Assembly (NCBI GenBank): GCA_003223515.1
Contig: QHVI01000102.1
Span: 1-54,567, forward strand
DNA: 54,567 bases
Reading direction: 5' to 3'
From: Candidatus Angelobacter sp. Gp1-AA117
GTDB taxonomy: Bacteria > Acidobacteriota > Terriglobia > Terriglobales > Acidobacteriaceae
The translations under genes and the position numbers were made by a program. The notes below the pieces were generated by a model. It was not told the origin of the DNA. It saw nothing but the letters and a program-made list of their open reading frames with translations, and did no database searches. This document shows, one piece after another, positions 1-9,345 of this stretch (its first letter is position 1; the number at the start of each line of letters is the position of its first letter).

Positions 1-616
1 GTGGAAATCCCGCTGCTCTTGCGGTATTTCCAAGCGTAGTGGGAAAGTCCCGCCTTTAGACTTTTCCACTACGCGTCTTTTCCACGGCCCTTTTGCCCAC
101 AGATTCTGCTACAGAGCCCAAAAAACTTCCACGCAATTTCTTGAATCGATATCTCGTCTAATATGAACCCTAGTCTGGGATTCCTCTTATCCCGATTATT
201 AAACCGAGTGGCGAAAATTAATAAAAATTAACAATCAAGAATATACCTGGGAGGCTGCGGAAACTACAGGTCATGATGATTGATAAACTCTTATATATCA
301 ACGATCTACTCAAGTCTCCTGTCTCCTGAAAACAACAAAGAACATCTCTTTTCCCGTCTCCGATTATTAAAATCTCTAATCTCAATTTAATGTTCGTCTA
401 ATCCCTGAGGCGAAGTATGGATCACGCTGATGTCGCAGCCTGACCTATAGCCGATCGGCATTGCTGCAGTTGCGACGTGAATACGGGCTCATCGCAATCA
501 ATGCAGATCGGCCATGCCCACGCGATCCTTCCGGACAGCTATTCACTGCCATGCGCTCGTTTTTTGAGCGGGCGCATAGCTGTGTTCAATTGAAAGTCAA
601 CAAGGAGAGCAACTGA
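1..616. other. Non-coding region upstream of the multicopper oxidase
   Basis: I see no convincing gene here. Positions 2-74 hold two adjacent hairpins (separate entry). Positions 150-420 are AT-rich and carry the 12-mer CCGATTATTAAA twice (near 193 and 361), which may be promoter or regulator sites. A short hairpin (ATGCGCTC at 551-558 with its partner near 566-577) lies in the probable leader of the oxidase gene, before a good ribosome-binding site (AAGGAG about nine bases upstream of the ATG at 617). Any promoter assignment is a guess. Confidence 0.5.
2..74. repeat. Pair of adjacent hairpins sharing GTGGAAA/TTTCC motifs
   Basis: The first hairpin (2-31) pairs TGGAAAT with ATTTCCA and has an inner CGC/GCG pair. 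The second (34-74) has 15-base arms, GCGTAGTGGGAAAGT and ACTTTTCCACTACGC, with one mismatch and an 11-base loop. A further TTTTCCAC follows at about 79. This could be a small structured RNA, a REP-like element, or the tail of a transcription unit left of the window. Confidence 0.55.
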
Positions 617-2860
617 ATGAGCAAGATTTATTTGCCATGGAATGCTTCAAAATCGCGGCTCAGAGAGGCGGAGAATGCCCGGAAGAACCGCATGGAAATA
701 GTGAAGGCACTTTCCACGGGACAAGTATCGCGCCGCGATCTGGTCAAATGGGGTCTCTTTACTACGGCCGGGATTCTGTCGCCCATCGGCGGCCTGAGTC
801 CTTTCGTCCCCAGCGCTCATGCCCAATCGACAGCCGCGCAAAGCCCTGAAGGTGTGTTCGACATACCGACCGGCGCTGCACCGAGCCCGTTGTTTGGAGT
901 GCAGCCCTTCACCCAACCGATGCTGCGCTTTGATGTGATTGCGCGCAATCCGGTGTCGAGCCTGACTCCGGCCCCCACCGCGCAATCCAATCAGACCCAG
1001 CAACCGGTCGATCCAGCCCTCGGCGGCGGCTTCGGCCCCATTGAAGGCCGTCCACCGGGACCGATCTGGGCGCACCAGCGCTTCAGCCAGTTTCCACCTC
1101 AGGTTGCGGTGGAGATGACGCAGGCTCAAGCACAGACGAACACGGTCTACAATCCCGGCGTTCCCAACAACCAGAATTCAGGTTTTGATCCCACAACTCC
1201 GATTCCATTGAAGTTCCACCCTGGGCTGCCCACGCAGGATCCGAACTCAGTGTGGACGTTCAACGGTACCATTCCCCCGAAACTGGTAAAGGCGCGCTAT
1301 GGCGAGCCCCTCCTGTTCCGGCATCACAACCAACTGCCTGCCGACGTAAACCAGAACAATGGTTTCGGACGCAACACCATTTCCACCCACGAGCACAACG
1401 GCCACCATGGCGCGGAGAATGACGGCTTCACCGGGGCGTACTTCTTCCCCAACCAGTTCTATGACTATCACTGGCCCATCGTCCTGGCCGGATGGACCAC
1501 CATCAACACCGCCGCAACCGATCCCCGGGCCGGCAGTCCTGATGACAGCGGCGGGATCAACAAGGTGGCTGGTGACTGGCACGAAACCATGTCCACTCAC
1601 TGGTTCCACGATCACATGTTCAGCTTCACCTCGCAGAACGTGTACAAGGGCAACGCTGCCATGTTCAACATCTACAGCTCGCTCGATCGTGGCAACGAGG
1701 GAATCAACGATGGCGTGAACTTCAGGCTGCCCAGCGGCACCCGCGATTCGTGGGGCAACCTCGATTACGACGTTAACCTCATGCTCGCCGATAAAGCATG
1801 GGACCAGAACGGCCAGCTTTACTTCGACATCTTCAACTTCGATGGCTTCCTGGGCGACGTGATGACCGTGAACCTCGCCTACAAGCCTTATTTCGAAGTC
1901 GAGCGCCGTAAGTACCGCTTCCGCATCCTCAACGCCAGCGTGTCACGCTTCTTCAAGGTGGCCATCGCCAATTCATCAGGTAATGCGGTGCCCATGATTC
2001 AGATTGCCAATGACGGCAACCTGTTCCCGCATCCGGTAACGCTCACCGCGCTTGACGAGCAGGGCATTGCCGAGCGCTATGACATCGTGGTGGACTTCTC
2101 TGCCTTCACCAACGGCAGCAAAGTCTGGATGGTGAACCTCTGCGAACATCAGAATGGCACGAAACCCCACCAGGACCTGACGCTGGCGCAGGCGCTCTCC
2201 GGCACCTCCGGCGATCCCGCTGTGGGCAAGTTCCTGGAGTTCCGCATCGTGTGTGATCCGGCCCAACCCGATCAGAGCGTGGTTCCGGACACCATGATTC
2301 CGAATCCCGACTTGTCGGCCATTCCAGTCTCTGCAACACGCACCTTCCAGTTCGGCAGCGGCGCCAAGCAGACCACCTTCGATCCCACGTCTTCGTATGC
2401 AGGCGGCGGCCAGTGGGGCGTTCAGACCAACGGCGCCGGCATGAAGAAGGCCGATTTCGGCCGCATCTCGGCTGCGCCCAAGTTCGGCACGCGTGAAATC
2501 TGGACGCTGCAGAACGCCGGCGGCGGCTGGGATCACCCCATCCACATTCACTTTGAAGAAGGCCAGATCCTGGCCAGGAACGGCAGTGCGAGCAACGTTC
2601 CGGCATGGGAGAAGGGCCGTAAAGACGTCTACCGTCTGCGGCCCAGCGGCAGCGTGACCCTGACCATGCAGTTCCGTGACTGGGGCGGCATGTTCATGGA
2701 GCACTGCCACAACACCGTACACGAAGATAACGCCATGCTGGTTCGCTGGGAAATCGATGACGGAGGCGCGCCGTTCCTGCGGCCGCTGCCCACACCGATC
2801 CCGACCGCGCAGGGTGTCACCTTCGTAAATCCGACCGAGATCGAAAAGACGGCTTTCTAG
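617..2860 (+). CDS. Exported multicopper oxidase
   Basis: A multicopper oxidase that would oxidise a phenolic or metal substrate and reduce oxygen to water outside the cytoplasmic membrane. All four copper-binding motifs are visible: HEHNGHH near residue 258, HWFHDHM near 328, HPIHIH near 640, and HCHNTVHEDNAM near 696 with the type 1 copper Cys, His and axial Met. The N-terminus is Tat-like (SRRDLVKWG followed by a hydrophobic stretch ending SAHA at about residue 69), as expected for a cofactor folded before export. At 747 residues it is longer than CueO or CotA (about 500), with insertions between the cupredoxin domains. The start at 617 has a good AAGGAG site. It is monocistronic and convergent with the sedolisin gene. 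Some large bacterial multicopper oxidases oxidise Mn(II), but nothing seen here proves the substrate. Confidence 0.93.
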   Translation: MSKIYLPWNASKSRLREAENARKNRMEIVKALSTGQVSRRDLVKWGLFTTAGILSPIGGLSPFVPSAHAQSTAAQSPEGVFDIPTGAAPSPLFGVQPFTQPMLRFDVIARNPVSSLTPAPTAQSNQTQQPVDPALGGGFGPIEGRPPGPIWAHQRFSQFPPQVAVEMTQAQAQTNTVYNPGVPNNQNSGFDPTTPIPLKFHPGLPTQDPNSVWTFNGTIPPKLVKARYGEPLLFRHHNQLPADVNQNNGFGRNTISTHEHNGHHGAENDGFTGAYFFPNQFYDYHWPIVLAGWTTINTAATDPRAGSPDDSGGINKVAGDWHETMSTHWFHDHMFSFTSQNVYKGNAAMFNIYSSLDRGNEGINDGVNFRLPSGTRDSWGNLDYDVNLMLADKAWDQNGQLYFDIFNFDGFLGDVMTVNLAYKPYFEVERRKYRFRILNASVSRFFKVAIANSSGNAVPMIQIANDGNLFPHPVTLTALDEQGIAERYDIVVDFSAFTNGSKVWMVNLCEHQNGTKPHQDLTLAQALSGTSGDPAVGKFLEFRIVCDPAQPDQSVVPDTMIPNPDLSAIPVSATRTFQFGSGAKQTTFDPTSSYAGGGQWGVQTNGAGMKKADFGRISAAPKFGTREIWTLQNAGGGWDHPIHIHFEEGQILARNGSASNVPAWEKGRKDVYRLRPSGSVTLTMQFRDWGGMFMEHCHNTVHEDNAMLVRWEIDDGGAPFLRPLPTPIPTAQGVTFVNPTEIEKTAF

Positions 2861-2927
2861 ATTTTGCGGGACCTCTCGGCGGGCCACCCGGCCCGCTGAG
2901 CGGTCGGACGAACGCGTCGTCCGCCTC

Positions 2928-2998
2928 GACCACTGGCGGCTGAGCATGCCTTCCTTCTAAAAGGGACGGGGGCATATTTCCGCCAGTGGTCATTTTTT
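2928..2998 (+). terminator. Long-stem terminator after the multicopper oxidase
   Basis: GACCACTGGCGG (2928-2939) pairs perfectly with CCGCCAGTGGTC (2980-2991), and an inner ATGCC/GGCAT pair extends the stem. ATTTTTTG follows at once. A second GC-rich hairpin lies just before it (about 2878-2900). The T-run is on the oxidase strand. Confidence 0.7.
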
Positions 2999-3097
2999 GT
3001 TCCCGCTGAATTTCATTTTGCCGCTGATGCACGCTGATGCACGCTGATCAGTGCGGAGTTCAGTATCAGGAAGTTTCAACTGATAAGTTCCACCCAA

Positions 3098-3131
3098 TGA
3101 AAAATGAGTGGCCCTGTTTCCAAGGCCACTC
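3098..3131 (-). terminator. Terminator of the sedolisin gene
   Basis: Read on the minus strand, GAGTGGCC (3131-3124) pairs with GGCCACTC (3113-3106) across a ten-base loop and is followed by ATTTTTCATT. It lies about 25 bases beyond the sedolisin stop codon. A 10-bp direct repeat (GCTGATGCAC twice, about 3022-3041) sits between this and the opposing terminator. Confidence 0.75.
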
Positions 3132-3154
3132 GAGGTACTGCTTGCTGCTCACGT

Positions 3155-6100
3155 TTACGGGATGATGAGCGTTACCGGCACCGTGTGGCTGATTGCGCCG
3201 CTGGTGCAGATCACATTGATGGTGTAGGTGCCCGACTTGGCCTTCTTGTCGACAGTGAGGTTCAGGGCCGAGGTGCTGGGCGGAGGTGGAACCTTGATCG
3301 AGCCGGGAACATTCGCTGTGACCAGGGTAGGCAATGGTCCGAGCGCGAAAGAGATCGTCCCGGTAAACCCATTGCTGCCGGAACCCGAGAGCGTGGTGCC
3401 GCCGCTGGTGCCGCGCTTGATGGTGACCGGACTGGGATCAGCGGTCACTGTGAAATCCGGTGGCGGCGGAGGAGTGACGTTGAGGGTCACAGTTCCGGTG
3501 TGCACCAGGTTACCGCTGGTGGCTGTGATAGTGAGCGTGTACATTCCCGGCGCTGTATTGAGGTTGGTGTTCACCGTCAGGTTGGTGGTGCCCGAAGTAG
3601 CAATCGAGCTTGGCGCTATGGTTCCGGTGGAATTCGCCGGCAGGCCGCTCACAGAAAGGACCACCACACCCATAAAGCCATTCACGGGTGCAACCGAGAT
3701 TCCATAACCGCTGTTCTGGCCAGCCTGCACCGTCTGCGATGCCGGGAAGACGCTGAGCGTGAAATCTGCGGGTGGAGGAACGGGCTGATTCACAACCAAG
3801 GTGACGCCAGCACTGTGTGTCAACGTGCCATCGGTTGCGGTGATGGTGAGCGGGTAGCTGCCCGGAGCAAGACTGGTGGTGGTCGCCAGCGACAGAGTGA
3901 CTGAACCCGGCGCTACCACGCTGTTGCCCGGAGCGAAAGTTGGAGTGGCGCCTGCGGGCACTCCGCTTACGCTCAGCGTTACCGTGCCTGCATACGATCC
4001 GATTACGCCGATGGAAGCGGTAAAGCTGGTGCTGTCACCGGCATTGATGGTTTGCGAACCGGGAGCCACGCTGAGCGTGAAGTCGGGCGTGGGGTTCACC
4101 ACCAGGCTGACGGTGGTCGAGTGGGTCAGGGTTCCGGAGGCGGCGGTAATTGTAAGCGTATAGGCGCCAACCGGAGTGGTCGGGGCGGTTACGATCGATA
4201 ATGTCGTCGATCCGGAAACGGCAACACTGGCCGATCCGAAAGCAGGAGTTGCGCCTGCGGGCAGCCCCGTCACGCTCAGGTTTGCGGTCCCTGCAAATCC
4301 GTTAATAGTGCCCAGAGTGATGGTGTAGTTGCCGGTTGTTCCTCCCTGCGTTACCGACTGGGATGCTGGAGCGGCAGCGATGGAGAAATCAGCAGCATTG
4401 TTGTTCCAGAAGTTGACCAGGTTGGCGGCATCCACCGATCCCAATCCGGTGGAGAGATCATAACCGGCGGTTGCGGCAAAACCAGCAACACCGGGGACGC
4501 TGTTATCGCCGCTGGTGGTGTCATGGAAGACCGCGATACCACCGGCCGCCTGGTTCGAAGCCATGAAATAGAAAGAGTTGTTGGCATTGCCCTGAGCTGA
4601 ACCGGTCTTCTGCACGACCAGCGCCATGATTCCGGCGAAGGAAGGCGAGGCAGCCGAGGTGCCACCCACAACCTGCAATCCGAGCGCGGTCGGCGTGTTG
4701 CCCTGAATGACCATGTATCCATCATGCAGAGCCGAAGTCAGTGAGACATCGGGGACATCCCTCTGTCCATCGGCAGGAACGCCGGGAGCAATCTGGAAAG
4801 CAGGCTTGGTGTATTGCGTGCTCACGCCGCCGCCTGAGGCAAACAATCCGGAGCCAGTCGCGGTTGTGCCGCTCTCATTCCATACGACTTCAGGAATGTA
4901 GCCGAGCGCGGACGATTGGTCAGGATTATTGCCATCCGCCCAGAAAGTTCCCGCGCCGTCATTGAACTCAGTGCCGCCTACGGCGACGTTGAACGGCGTG
5001 GAACTCAAGCCGGAGACTGCCGGGCCGCCGGTAGCGCTCAATGAACCGGAGCCATCGCAGCCAGCCGCTCCGCTATCGCCGGAAGCGACGAACGATGTGA
5101 TTCCCTGCGAGGCAGCCTGCGACCACAGGCTGTTCCAGAACATGTTGCCGGTGGCGCCCAGCGCGGCCTCGCACAGGCCGAAGCTGGTGCTCATGACATG
5201 GGCAAGGTTGTTGTTGACGATGAAGGAAGCCGAGAGGTCTACGCCATCAGTGGTGCTGGTGCTGGCGCTGACGACAAACTCAATGTTGGCGTTCTTAGCG
5301 ACTGCTCCGGACCACTCTACATCGAGAAGGGCCTCAGTCTCTTCATTGCCGCCCAGGTCGCCGGGATCGGGGCCGTTGACAAAGATCACGGGATCCTTTG
5401 GGGGAAGACTGAAAAAGCTGCGGAAGGCGCGCACGTCATTGATATTGATGTTGGTGCGGCCCACGATCGCGATGTTCTGGCCAGTGCCGTCAATGCCCGC
5501 CGTATATAAAGGAGTCACGTTATAGATGGCAGCAAAATCGCCGGGAGCGAGGAAATGCGTGCCGGTGCCGGTGCCGTTGTTAAACAGCGGCGGCAACTGG
5601 TGTGCGTTGCTGTTGCGATGCTTGGGAAAATCATTGAGTGAGACCAGTCCATTCACCAAGCCGGTGAAGGCGCGCGGGATGGTGGGATCGGTGGCGTTGG
5701 CGTGGTGCATCTTGCCATTGACCTGGTACTGGCGGATGTTAGTCTGAAAAGCCTGCTCCACCTGCTGCACCCTGCCGCTGAAGGTGATGGACAAGCGCCC
5801 ATTGGCAACCGAGTTGACGCGGAAGCCATGACTCTTGAGCCAGTTGGTTACATCCGTGATGTCCTGGTCGGTGGGGCCAAAATGCGCGGCAAACTGCTGC
5901 GGGGTGAGCCACTTGTGATAGCTGGGCGACTTCGGGTCCTGCTGGTCTTTCAGCAACTGCACCAGCGCGGCCTGCGCCGAAGGACGCACTGAAAGCGACA
6001 TGATGATGTTATCCATCGCCATGTTAGGATCGGCCGAGCCCCGGTCAAATTCAGTTCGCGCCAGGGGATGGACGTTGCCGTGCAGGGTGACACGATCTGA

Positions 6101-6187
6101 ATCATTGATGGCGCGCTGGGCCAGCGCCTGCGTGACCATAAACAGCAGCAATAACGCGCTGAGAAATGTTTTTGTAAGTTTGTGCAT
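3155..6187 (-). CDS. Secreted S53 sedolisin (pro-kumamolisin) protease with C-terminal Ig-like repeats
   Basis: A secreted acid-type serine-carboxyl protease of family S53, self-activated by removal of an N-terminal propeptide. I start at 6187, giving 1010 residues, because a GAGGAG site lies just upstream and a clean signal peptide follows (MHKLTKTFLSALLLLF, cleavage after ALAQ). Order: signal peptide, pro-kumamolisin activation domain (to about residue 190), catalytic domain, then four Ig-like repeats of about 90 residues with motifs such as PASQSV and VSGLPA. Catalytic residues are visible: Glu and Asp of ETEALLD near 285-289, the Asp of SGDSGAAGC, and the nucleophile in GGTSAASPS at about Ser511. 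Sedolisins with Ig-like tails are common in Acidobacteriota. The tail probably holds the enzyme at the cell surface or on substrate. Confidence 0.93.
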   Translation of the reverse strand: MHKLTKTFLSALLLLFMVTQALAQRAINDSDRVTLHGNVHPLARTEFDRGSADPNMAMDNIIMSLSVRPSAQAALVQLLKDQQDPKSPSYHKWLTPQQFAAHFGPTDQDITDVTNWLKSHGFRVNSVANGRLSITFSGRVQQVEQAFQTNIRQYQVNGKMHHANATDPTIPRAFTGLVNGLVSLNDFPKHRNSNAHQLPPLFNNGTGTGTHFLAPGDFAAIYNVTPLYTAGIDGTGQNIAIVGRTNININDVRAFRSFFSLPPKDPVIFVNGPDPGDLGGNEETEALLDVEWSGAVAKNANIEFVVSASTSTTDGVDLSASFIVNNNLAHVMSTSFGLCEAALGATGNMFWNSLWSQAASQGITSFVASGDSGAAGCDGSGSLSATGGPAVSGLSSTPFNVAVGGTEFNDGAGTFWADGNNPDQSSALGYIPEVVWNESGTTATGSGLFASGGGVSTQYTKPAFQIAPGVPADGQRDVPDVSLTSALHDGYMVIQGNTPTALGLQVVGGTSAASPSFAGIMALVVQKTGSAQGNANNSFYFMASNQAAGGIAVFHDTTSGDNSVPGVAGFAATAGYDLSTGLGSVDAANLVNFWNNNAADFSIAAAPASQSVTQGGTTGNYTITLGTINGFAGTANLSVTGLPAGATPAFGSASVAVSGSTTLSIVTAPTTPVGAYTLTITAASGTLTHSTTVSLVVNPTPDFTLSVAPGSQTINAGDSTSFTASIGVIGSYAGTVTLSVSGVPAGATPTFAPGNSVVAPGSVTLSLATTTSLAPGSYPLTITATDGTLTHSAGVTLVVNQPVPPPADFTLSVFPASQTVQAGQNSGYGISVAPVNGFMGVVVLSVSGLPANSTGTIAPSSIATSGTTNLTVNTNLNTAPGMYTLTITATSGNLVHTGTVTLNVTPPPPPDFTVTADPSPVTIKRGTSGGTTLSGSGSNGFTGTISFALGPLPTLVTANVPGSIKVPPPPSTSALNLTVDKKAKSGTYTINVICTSGAISHTVPVTLIIP

Positions 6188-6612
6188 AGACTCCTCGCTT
6201 CTGAATTTCTTTCCTACAGCAGGCACGCAAATCTCTCATCCTCAGCGCTCATGCACGGCAACAAAAATCCGGAAGGAAGCAGCCCATGCAAGTTGTGCTT
6301 GTCGCCATTTTTCGCAGGCGACGGCGGTGCGGGTAAAGCGATTCGAAATTGCTGTAAACATCGGGAGCACCTGCGGCACCACCAGCGCTAAAGCGCTCCT
6401 TCTGTTAGTTCATATCTACGTGGGCTTGAAAGCCCACTCCCCGGACTAAAGTCCGGGGCTTCCACCTCGAAACTCAACTCGCGCACTTGAAACGCGCATT
6501 CTGTCTATCCTCCGGACTAAAGTCCGGGCTTCCACCTTTAAACTCAACTCGCAAGTCCGGGGCTTCCACCCTTAAACGGCGCCGGGGCCTTTCGGCCCCG
6601 GCGCTTCTCTTC
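6188..6612. other. Intergenic region with a cluster of palindromes
   Basis: A 425-base gap between two minus-strand genes. The left 190 bases show no structure I recognise beyond the probable sedolisin leader. The right half is filled with short perfect hairpins and a partial tandem repeat, described in the next entry. No credible gene. Confidence 0.6.
6383..6604. repeat. Cluster of extragenic palindromes with CTAAAG or CTTGAAAG cores
   Basis: In order: AGCGCTAAAGCGCT (about 6384-6397); GTGGGCTT with AAGCCCAC (6420-6437); CCCCGGACTAAAGTCCGGGG (6439-6458); an imperfect GCGCACTTGAAACGCGC (about 6481-6497); TCCGGACTAAAGTCCGG (6511-6527); and a large stem GCGCCGGGGCC/GGCCCCGGCGC with a TTTC loop (6579-6604) just past the stop codon of the next gene. 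After the CCGGACTAAAGTCCGG units the text GGCTTCCACC plus ACTCAACTCGC recurs two or three times, so the block is a partial tandem repeat of about 35 and 70 bases. The last stem may serve as a terminator although it lacks a good minus-strand T-run. Confidence 0.75.
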
Positions 6613-9345
6613 TTACCTTGCGTTTATGGTGACGGTGGATTTGTTGTTGTTCTGGTTTGTATCAGTTCCGCTGAAGCTGATCGTGCCAGTGTTGGAGATC
6701 GTTCCGGCGCTCATCACATGGGTGTTGACCGTCACCTGGAACTGGTTGGTGTTTACACCAATGCCGAACACCGAGATGTTACAGGTGACGGTAGCCCCAA
6801 GAGTACCGGCTGCCGGCGCAGTGCAGGTTCCCAATCCTGCAGGCGAGAGGCTGACCGAATCAAACTTCAGGCTTCTTGGCATGGTGTTGGAGAAGACCAC
6901 GGCGTTAGCGGTGGTGCTGGTGTTGTTTTTTACTTTCCAGGTGAAGGCGTCAGGCGCGCCGCCCACCACTCCGGTTACCGTAGGCCCGCCATTGGAGGCG
7001 CTGCCGTTGAGTTGCAGGTCGGTGGTGGAGGTGGGCGGAGCAGGCGTGAGGGTGAAGCTGTTGCTGGGGCTGATCACGTTTCCGCCTGCGTCCGTGCCGC
7101 CAAAGGTGGAATTCAGCGTGGCCGGATTGCCCTGAATCTGCATGATGACGTTGTAGGTCACCTTGCCGAGTCCGGCGAGAGTGCCAATGGGACAGGCGAT
7201 GGTAACAACACCGCTGCCGCCTCCAGTGCAGCTTCCCTGCGAAGGTTGCGCCAGCACCAGGTAGGCCCCGTCAAAATTGGCCTGCGTGAGTGTATGCGTC
7301 ACGCTGGCGCTGGTATATGGGAATTGCGTATTGTTGGTCACCGTGACCGCAAAGGTCACCTGCGTAGGAACAGTGGTTGGAGCAGGCGGACCATTCACCG
7401 TGACGGTGACAGGGTTCGCGGGCGTCGCGGGCACAACATCATTGGTCGGAGAGGAATCCATTCCGGGGCCGGAAGCATTGCTCGCATGAACCACGAACTC
7501 ATAGGTCGTGCCATTGGTGAGGCCATTGGCAATCAGGCTGGTGGCACCGGCGGGGGCGTTGAATGTGGTAGCGGTACGCACGTTACTGGCAATCACCGTT
7601 ACGGTGTAGCCGGTGATGGGTGAATCTCCGGGGAACACGGGAGCGGTCCAGTTAATCAGCGCGGCCTGATCTCCGGCGATGGCGCTGACGTTGGTGGGAA
7701 TTCCAGGCACGCGAACCAGGGGAGGCGTTACCGGATTGCTATCCGCCGAGAAAGCGCTGGGGCCATTGCCATTGCTGGCGGCAACCTCGAATGTATAGGT
7801 GGTAAAGTTCGTCAACCCGCCAATGGTGGTGAAGTTGGGAACAGGGCCGCCGGGAACCGGGCTGGTGACCACGACGGTATTCACGATCACGCCACCGGAA
7901 ACCACCTGAACGGTGTAACTGGTGACCGGCTGCGCGTTTTGTGCGGGGGCCCAACTCACCGTGGCCTGAGGCGTGGGTGAACTGGCAAGACCGGCAACTG
8001 CCCTGACCTGCGTGGGAGTTCCCGGAGCTGCGGCAGGCGATGGATTCTGCTCTACTCTCCACCACTGACCTTTGGCCAGAGTCGCGTTGCCGCTGGGATC
8101 GAGGCCGATGTACATCACGCTATTGGCCGGATCATCCATGTCGGCAAAAACACCGTTGCCATTCACCACCGCAGGAGTACCCGGGGCTGCGGGCGGGGGA
8201 GCGGTGCCGAATGCCAGTGCGGGTTCAAATGGATTCACAATGATGAACGGACTGACTCCGGCTGCACCGGCAGTCACGTTGCCGGCCCAGATCGCATCCG
8301 TTCCGCTGCCCATATAAAGGTTGTCGCCATTCAGATTGGGGTAAAGCTGGTCTGAATAAACGGCGGTGGGAGTAATCGCCAGAGCAGCAGGGCTGACATC
8401 GGCGCAAACCGGGTTTTGAATGGGCGTTTCGCTCAGGGCCTGGCAAGTCGTGTCGGCATTGGCAATGACAAAAGCGCCGGCCTCGCCCGCGCCCCAGAGA
8501 TCGTGCCCGATGAAGGCGATTCCGTTACCGCGCGCGCGTCCGGGAGTTGCTGCAACAAGCTGGACAAAATCATTGCATGTGCCAAAGCCGGCGGTAGTGG
8601 CGGTTGCCGGGCTGTTGAAGCGGATGATTGTGCCCGTACGCTTGAAGCCGACGAAGACATCACCATTGGGCGAAAGGGCGATTCCGTTGGGACGTCCTGC
8701 GGGAGGATTCAGGGTAACGGTGCTATCCGTAGGGAAGGAGCATCCGCTCTGGCCGCCGCTGAAGCGGCTGCCGGTGATATTGCCCCCCATGCCGAAGAGG
8801 TTTCCGAAATCGAGCGATCCGTGTCCGCTATCAGCGCCGGGCAGGAAACCCATACGGAAGATGCCCTGCGATGAATTCTGCTCATCCACGAAGTACAGGA
8901 AATTGTTGATGGGATCGAAGGCCATCGGGCCGCCGGTAACAGACGAGCCGTTGATCTTGAAGGGGCACTGGTTGATGTTGATGTTAAACGTGGATGGAGC
9001 CAGGGGATTGGCGCGAAGTTGCGCTATGCCTGTATCAATATCGGGATCGACGCGGCAAAGTCCGAAGTTGGTATCGCCGACCCAGAAATGGCGCCATTGG
9101 CGACCGGTTGCGGGATTGATACCTGAACCATAGAGGACAATGCCTCCAAGTGGAGCAGTTGGCGGGTTCTGCGGATTGGGAGTGGTGGCGCTTACGCCCA
9201 TGATCTGGGTCGCCAGGTCGGGTGGAACCGCGGTGGACTGCGCACCTGCACTCACCACCAGCAGCACAAGAACTGCGAAACACAAGCCCATGCTGAACAA
9301 ACTGCTTCTCCGGCCGGAGGCCGTTCTCTCTGTAACGAATGTCAT
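6613..9345 (-). CDS. Exported protein with propeller-like N-terminal region, fibronectin type III and DUF11-like domains
   Basis: A large exported surface or matrix protein of unknown function. I start at 9345 (910 residues), which gives a normal signal peptide (SSLFSMGLCFAVLVLLV, cleavage near SAGAQS). The N-terminal 400 residues look like a beta-propeller and contain GDTNFGLCRVDPD, a motif shared with the exported protein at 18702-21185. Two fibronectin type III domains follow (TPTQVRAVAGL and IPTNVSAIAGD starts, each ending with a YTFEVAASN or YEFVVHASN strand), then two DUF11-like domains near the C-terminus. The protein ends without a membrane anchor or sorting signal. The upstream start at 9471 would put 42 hydrophilic residues ahead of the signal peptide and is less likely. 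Confidence 0.85.
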   Translation of the reverse strand: MTFVTERTASGRRSSLFSMGLCFAVLVLLVVSAGAQSTAVPPDLATQIMGVSATTPNPQNPPTAPLGGIVLYGSGINPATGRQWRHFWVGDTNFGLCRVDPDIDTGIAQLRANPLAPSTFNININQCPFKINGSSVTGGPMAFDPINNFLYFVDEQNSSQGIFRMGFLPGADSGHGSLDFGNLFGMGGNITGSRFSGGQSGCSFPTDSTVTLNPPAGRPNGIALSPNGDVFVGFKRTGTIIRFNSPATATTAGFGTCNDFVQLVAATPGRARGNGIAFIGHDLWGAGEAGAFVIANADTTCQALSETPIQNPVCADVSPAALAITPTAVYSDQLYPNLNGDNLYMGSGTDAIWAGNVTAGAAGVSPFIIVNPFEPALAFGTAPPPAAPGTPAVVNGNGVFADMDDPANSVMYIGLDPSGNATLAKGQWWRVEQNPSPAAAPGTPTQVRAVAGLASSPTPQATVSWAPAQNAQPVTSYTVQVVSGGVIVNTVVVTSPVPGGPVPNFTTIGGLTNFTTYTFEVAASNGNGPSAFSADSNPVTPPLVRVPGIPTNVSAIAGDQAALINWTAPVFPGDSPITGYTVTVIASNVRTATTFNAPAGATSLIANGLTNGTTYEFVVHASNASGPGMDSSPTNDVVPATPANPVTVTVNGPPAPTTVPTQVTFAVTVTNNTQFPYTSASVTHTLTQANFDGAYLVLAQPSQGSCTGGGSGVVTIACPIGTLAGLGKVTYNVIMQIQGNPATLNSTFGGTDAGGNVISPSNSFTLTPAPPTSTTDLQLNGSASNGGPTVTGVVGGAPDAFTWKVKNNTSTTANAVVFSNTMPRSLKFDSVSLSPAGLGTCTAPAAGTLGATVTCNISVFGIGVNTNQFQVTVNTHVMSAGTISNTGTISFSGTDTNQNNNKSTVTINAR

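Noticed and set aside
3104-6449. Plus-strand open frames opposite the sedolisin gene (up to 266 residues)
   Set aside because: They mirror the antisense of a repetitive coding region, lack ribosome sites and have no domains. The same applies to open frames opposite the MBG, pump and phosphorylase genes.
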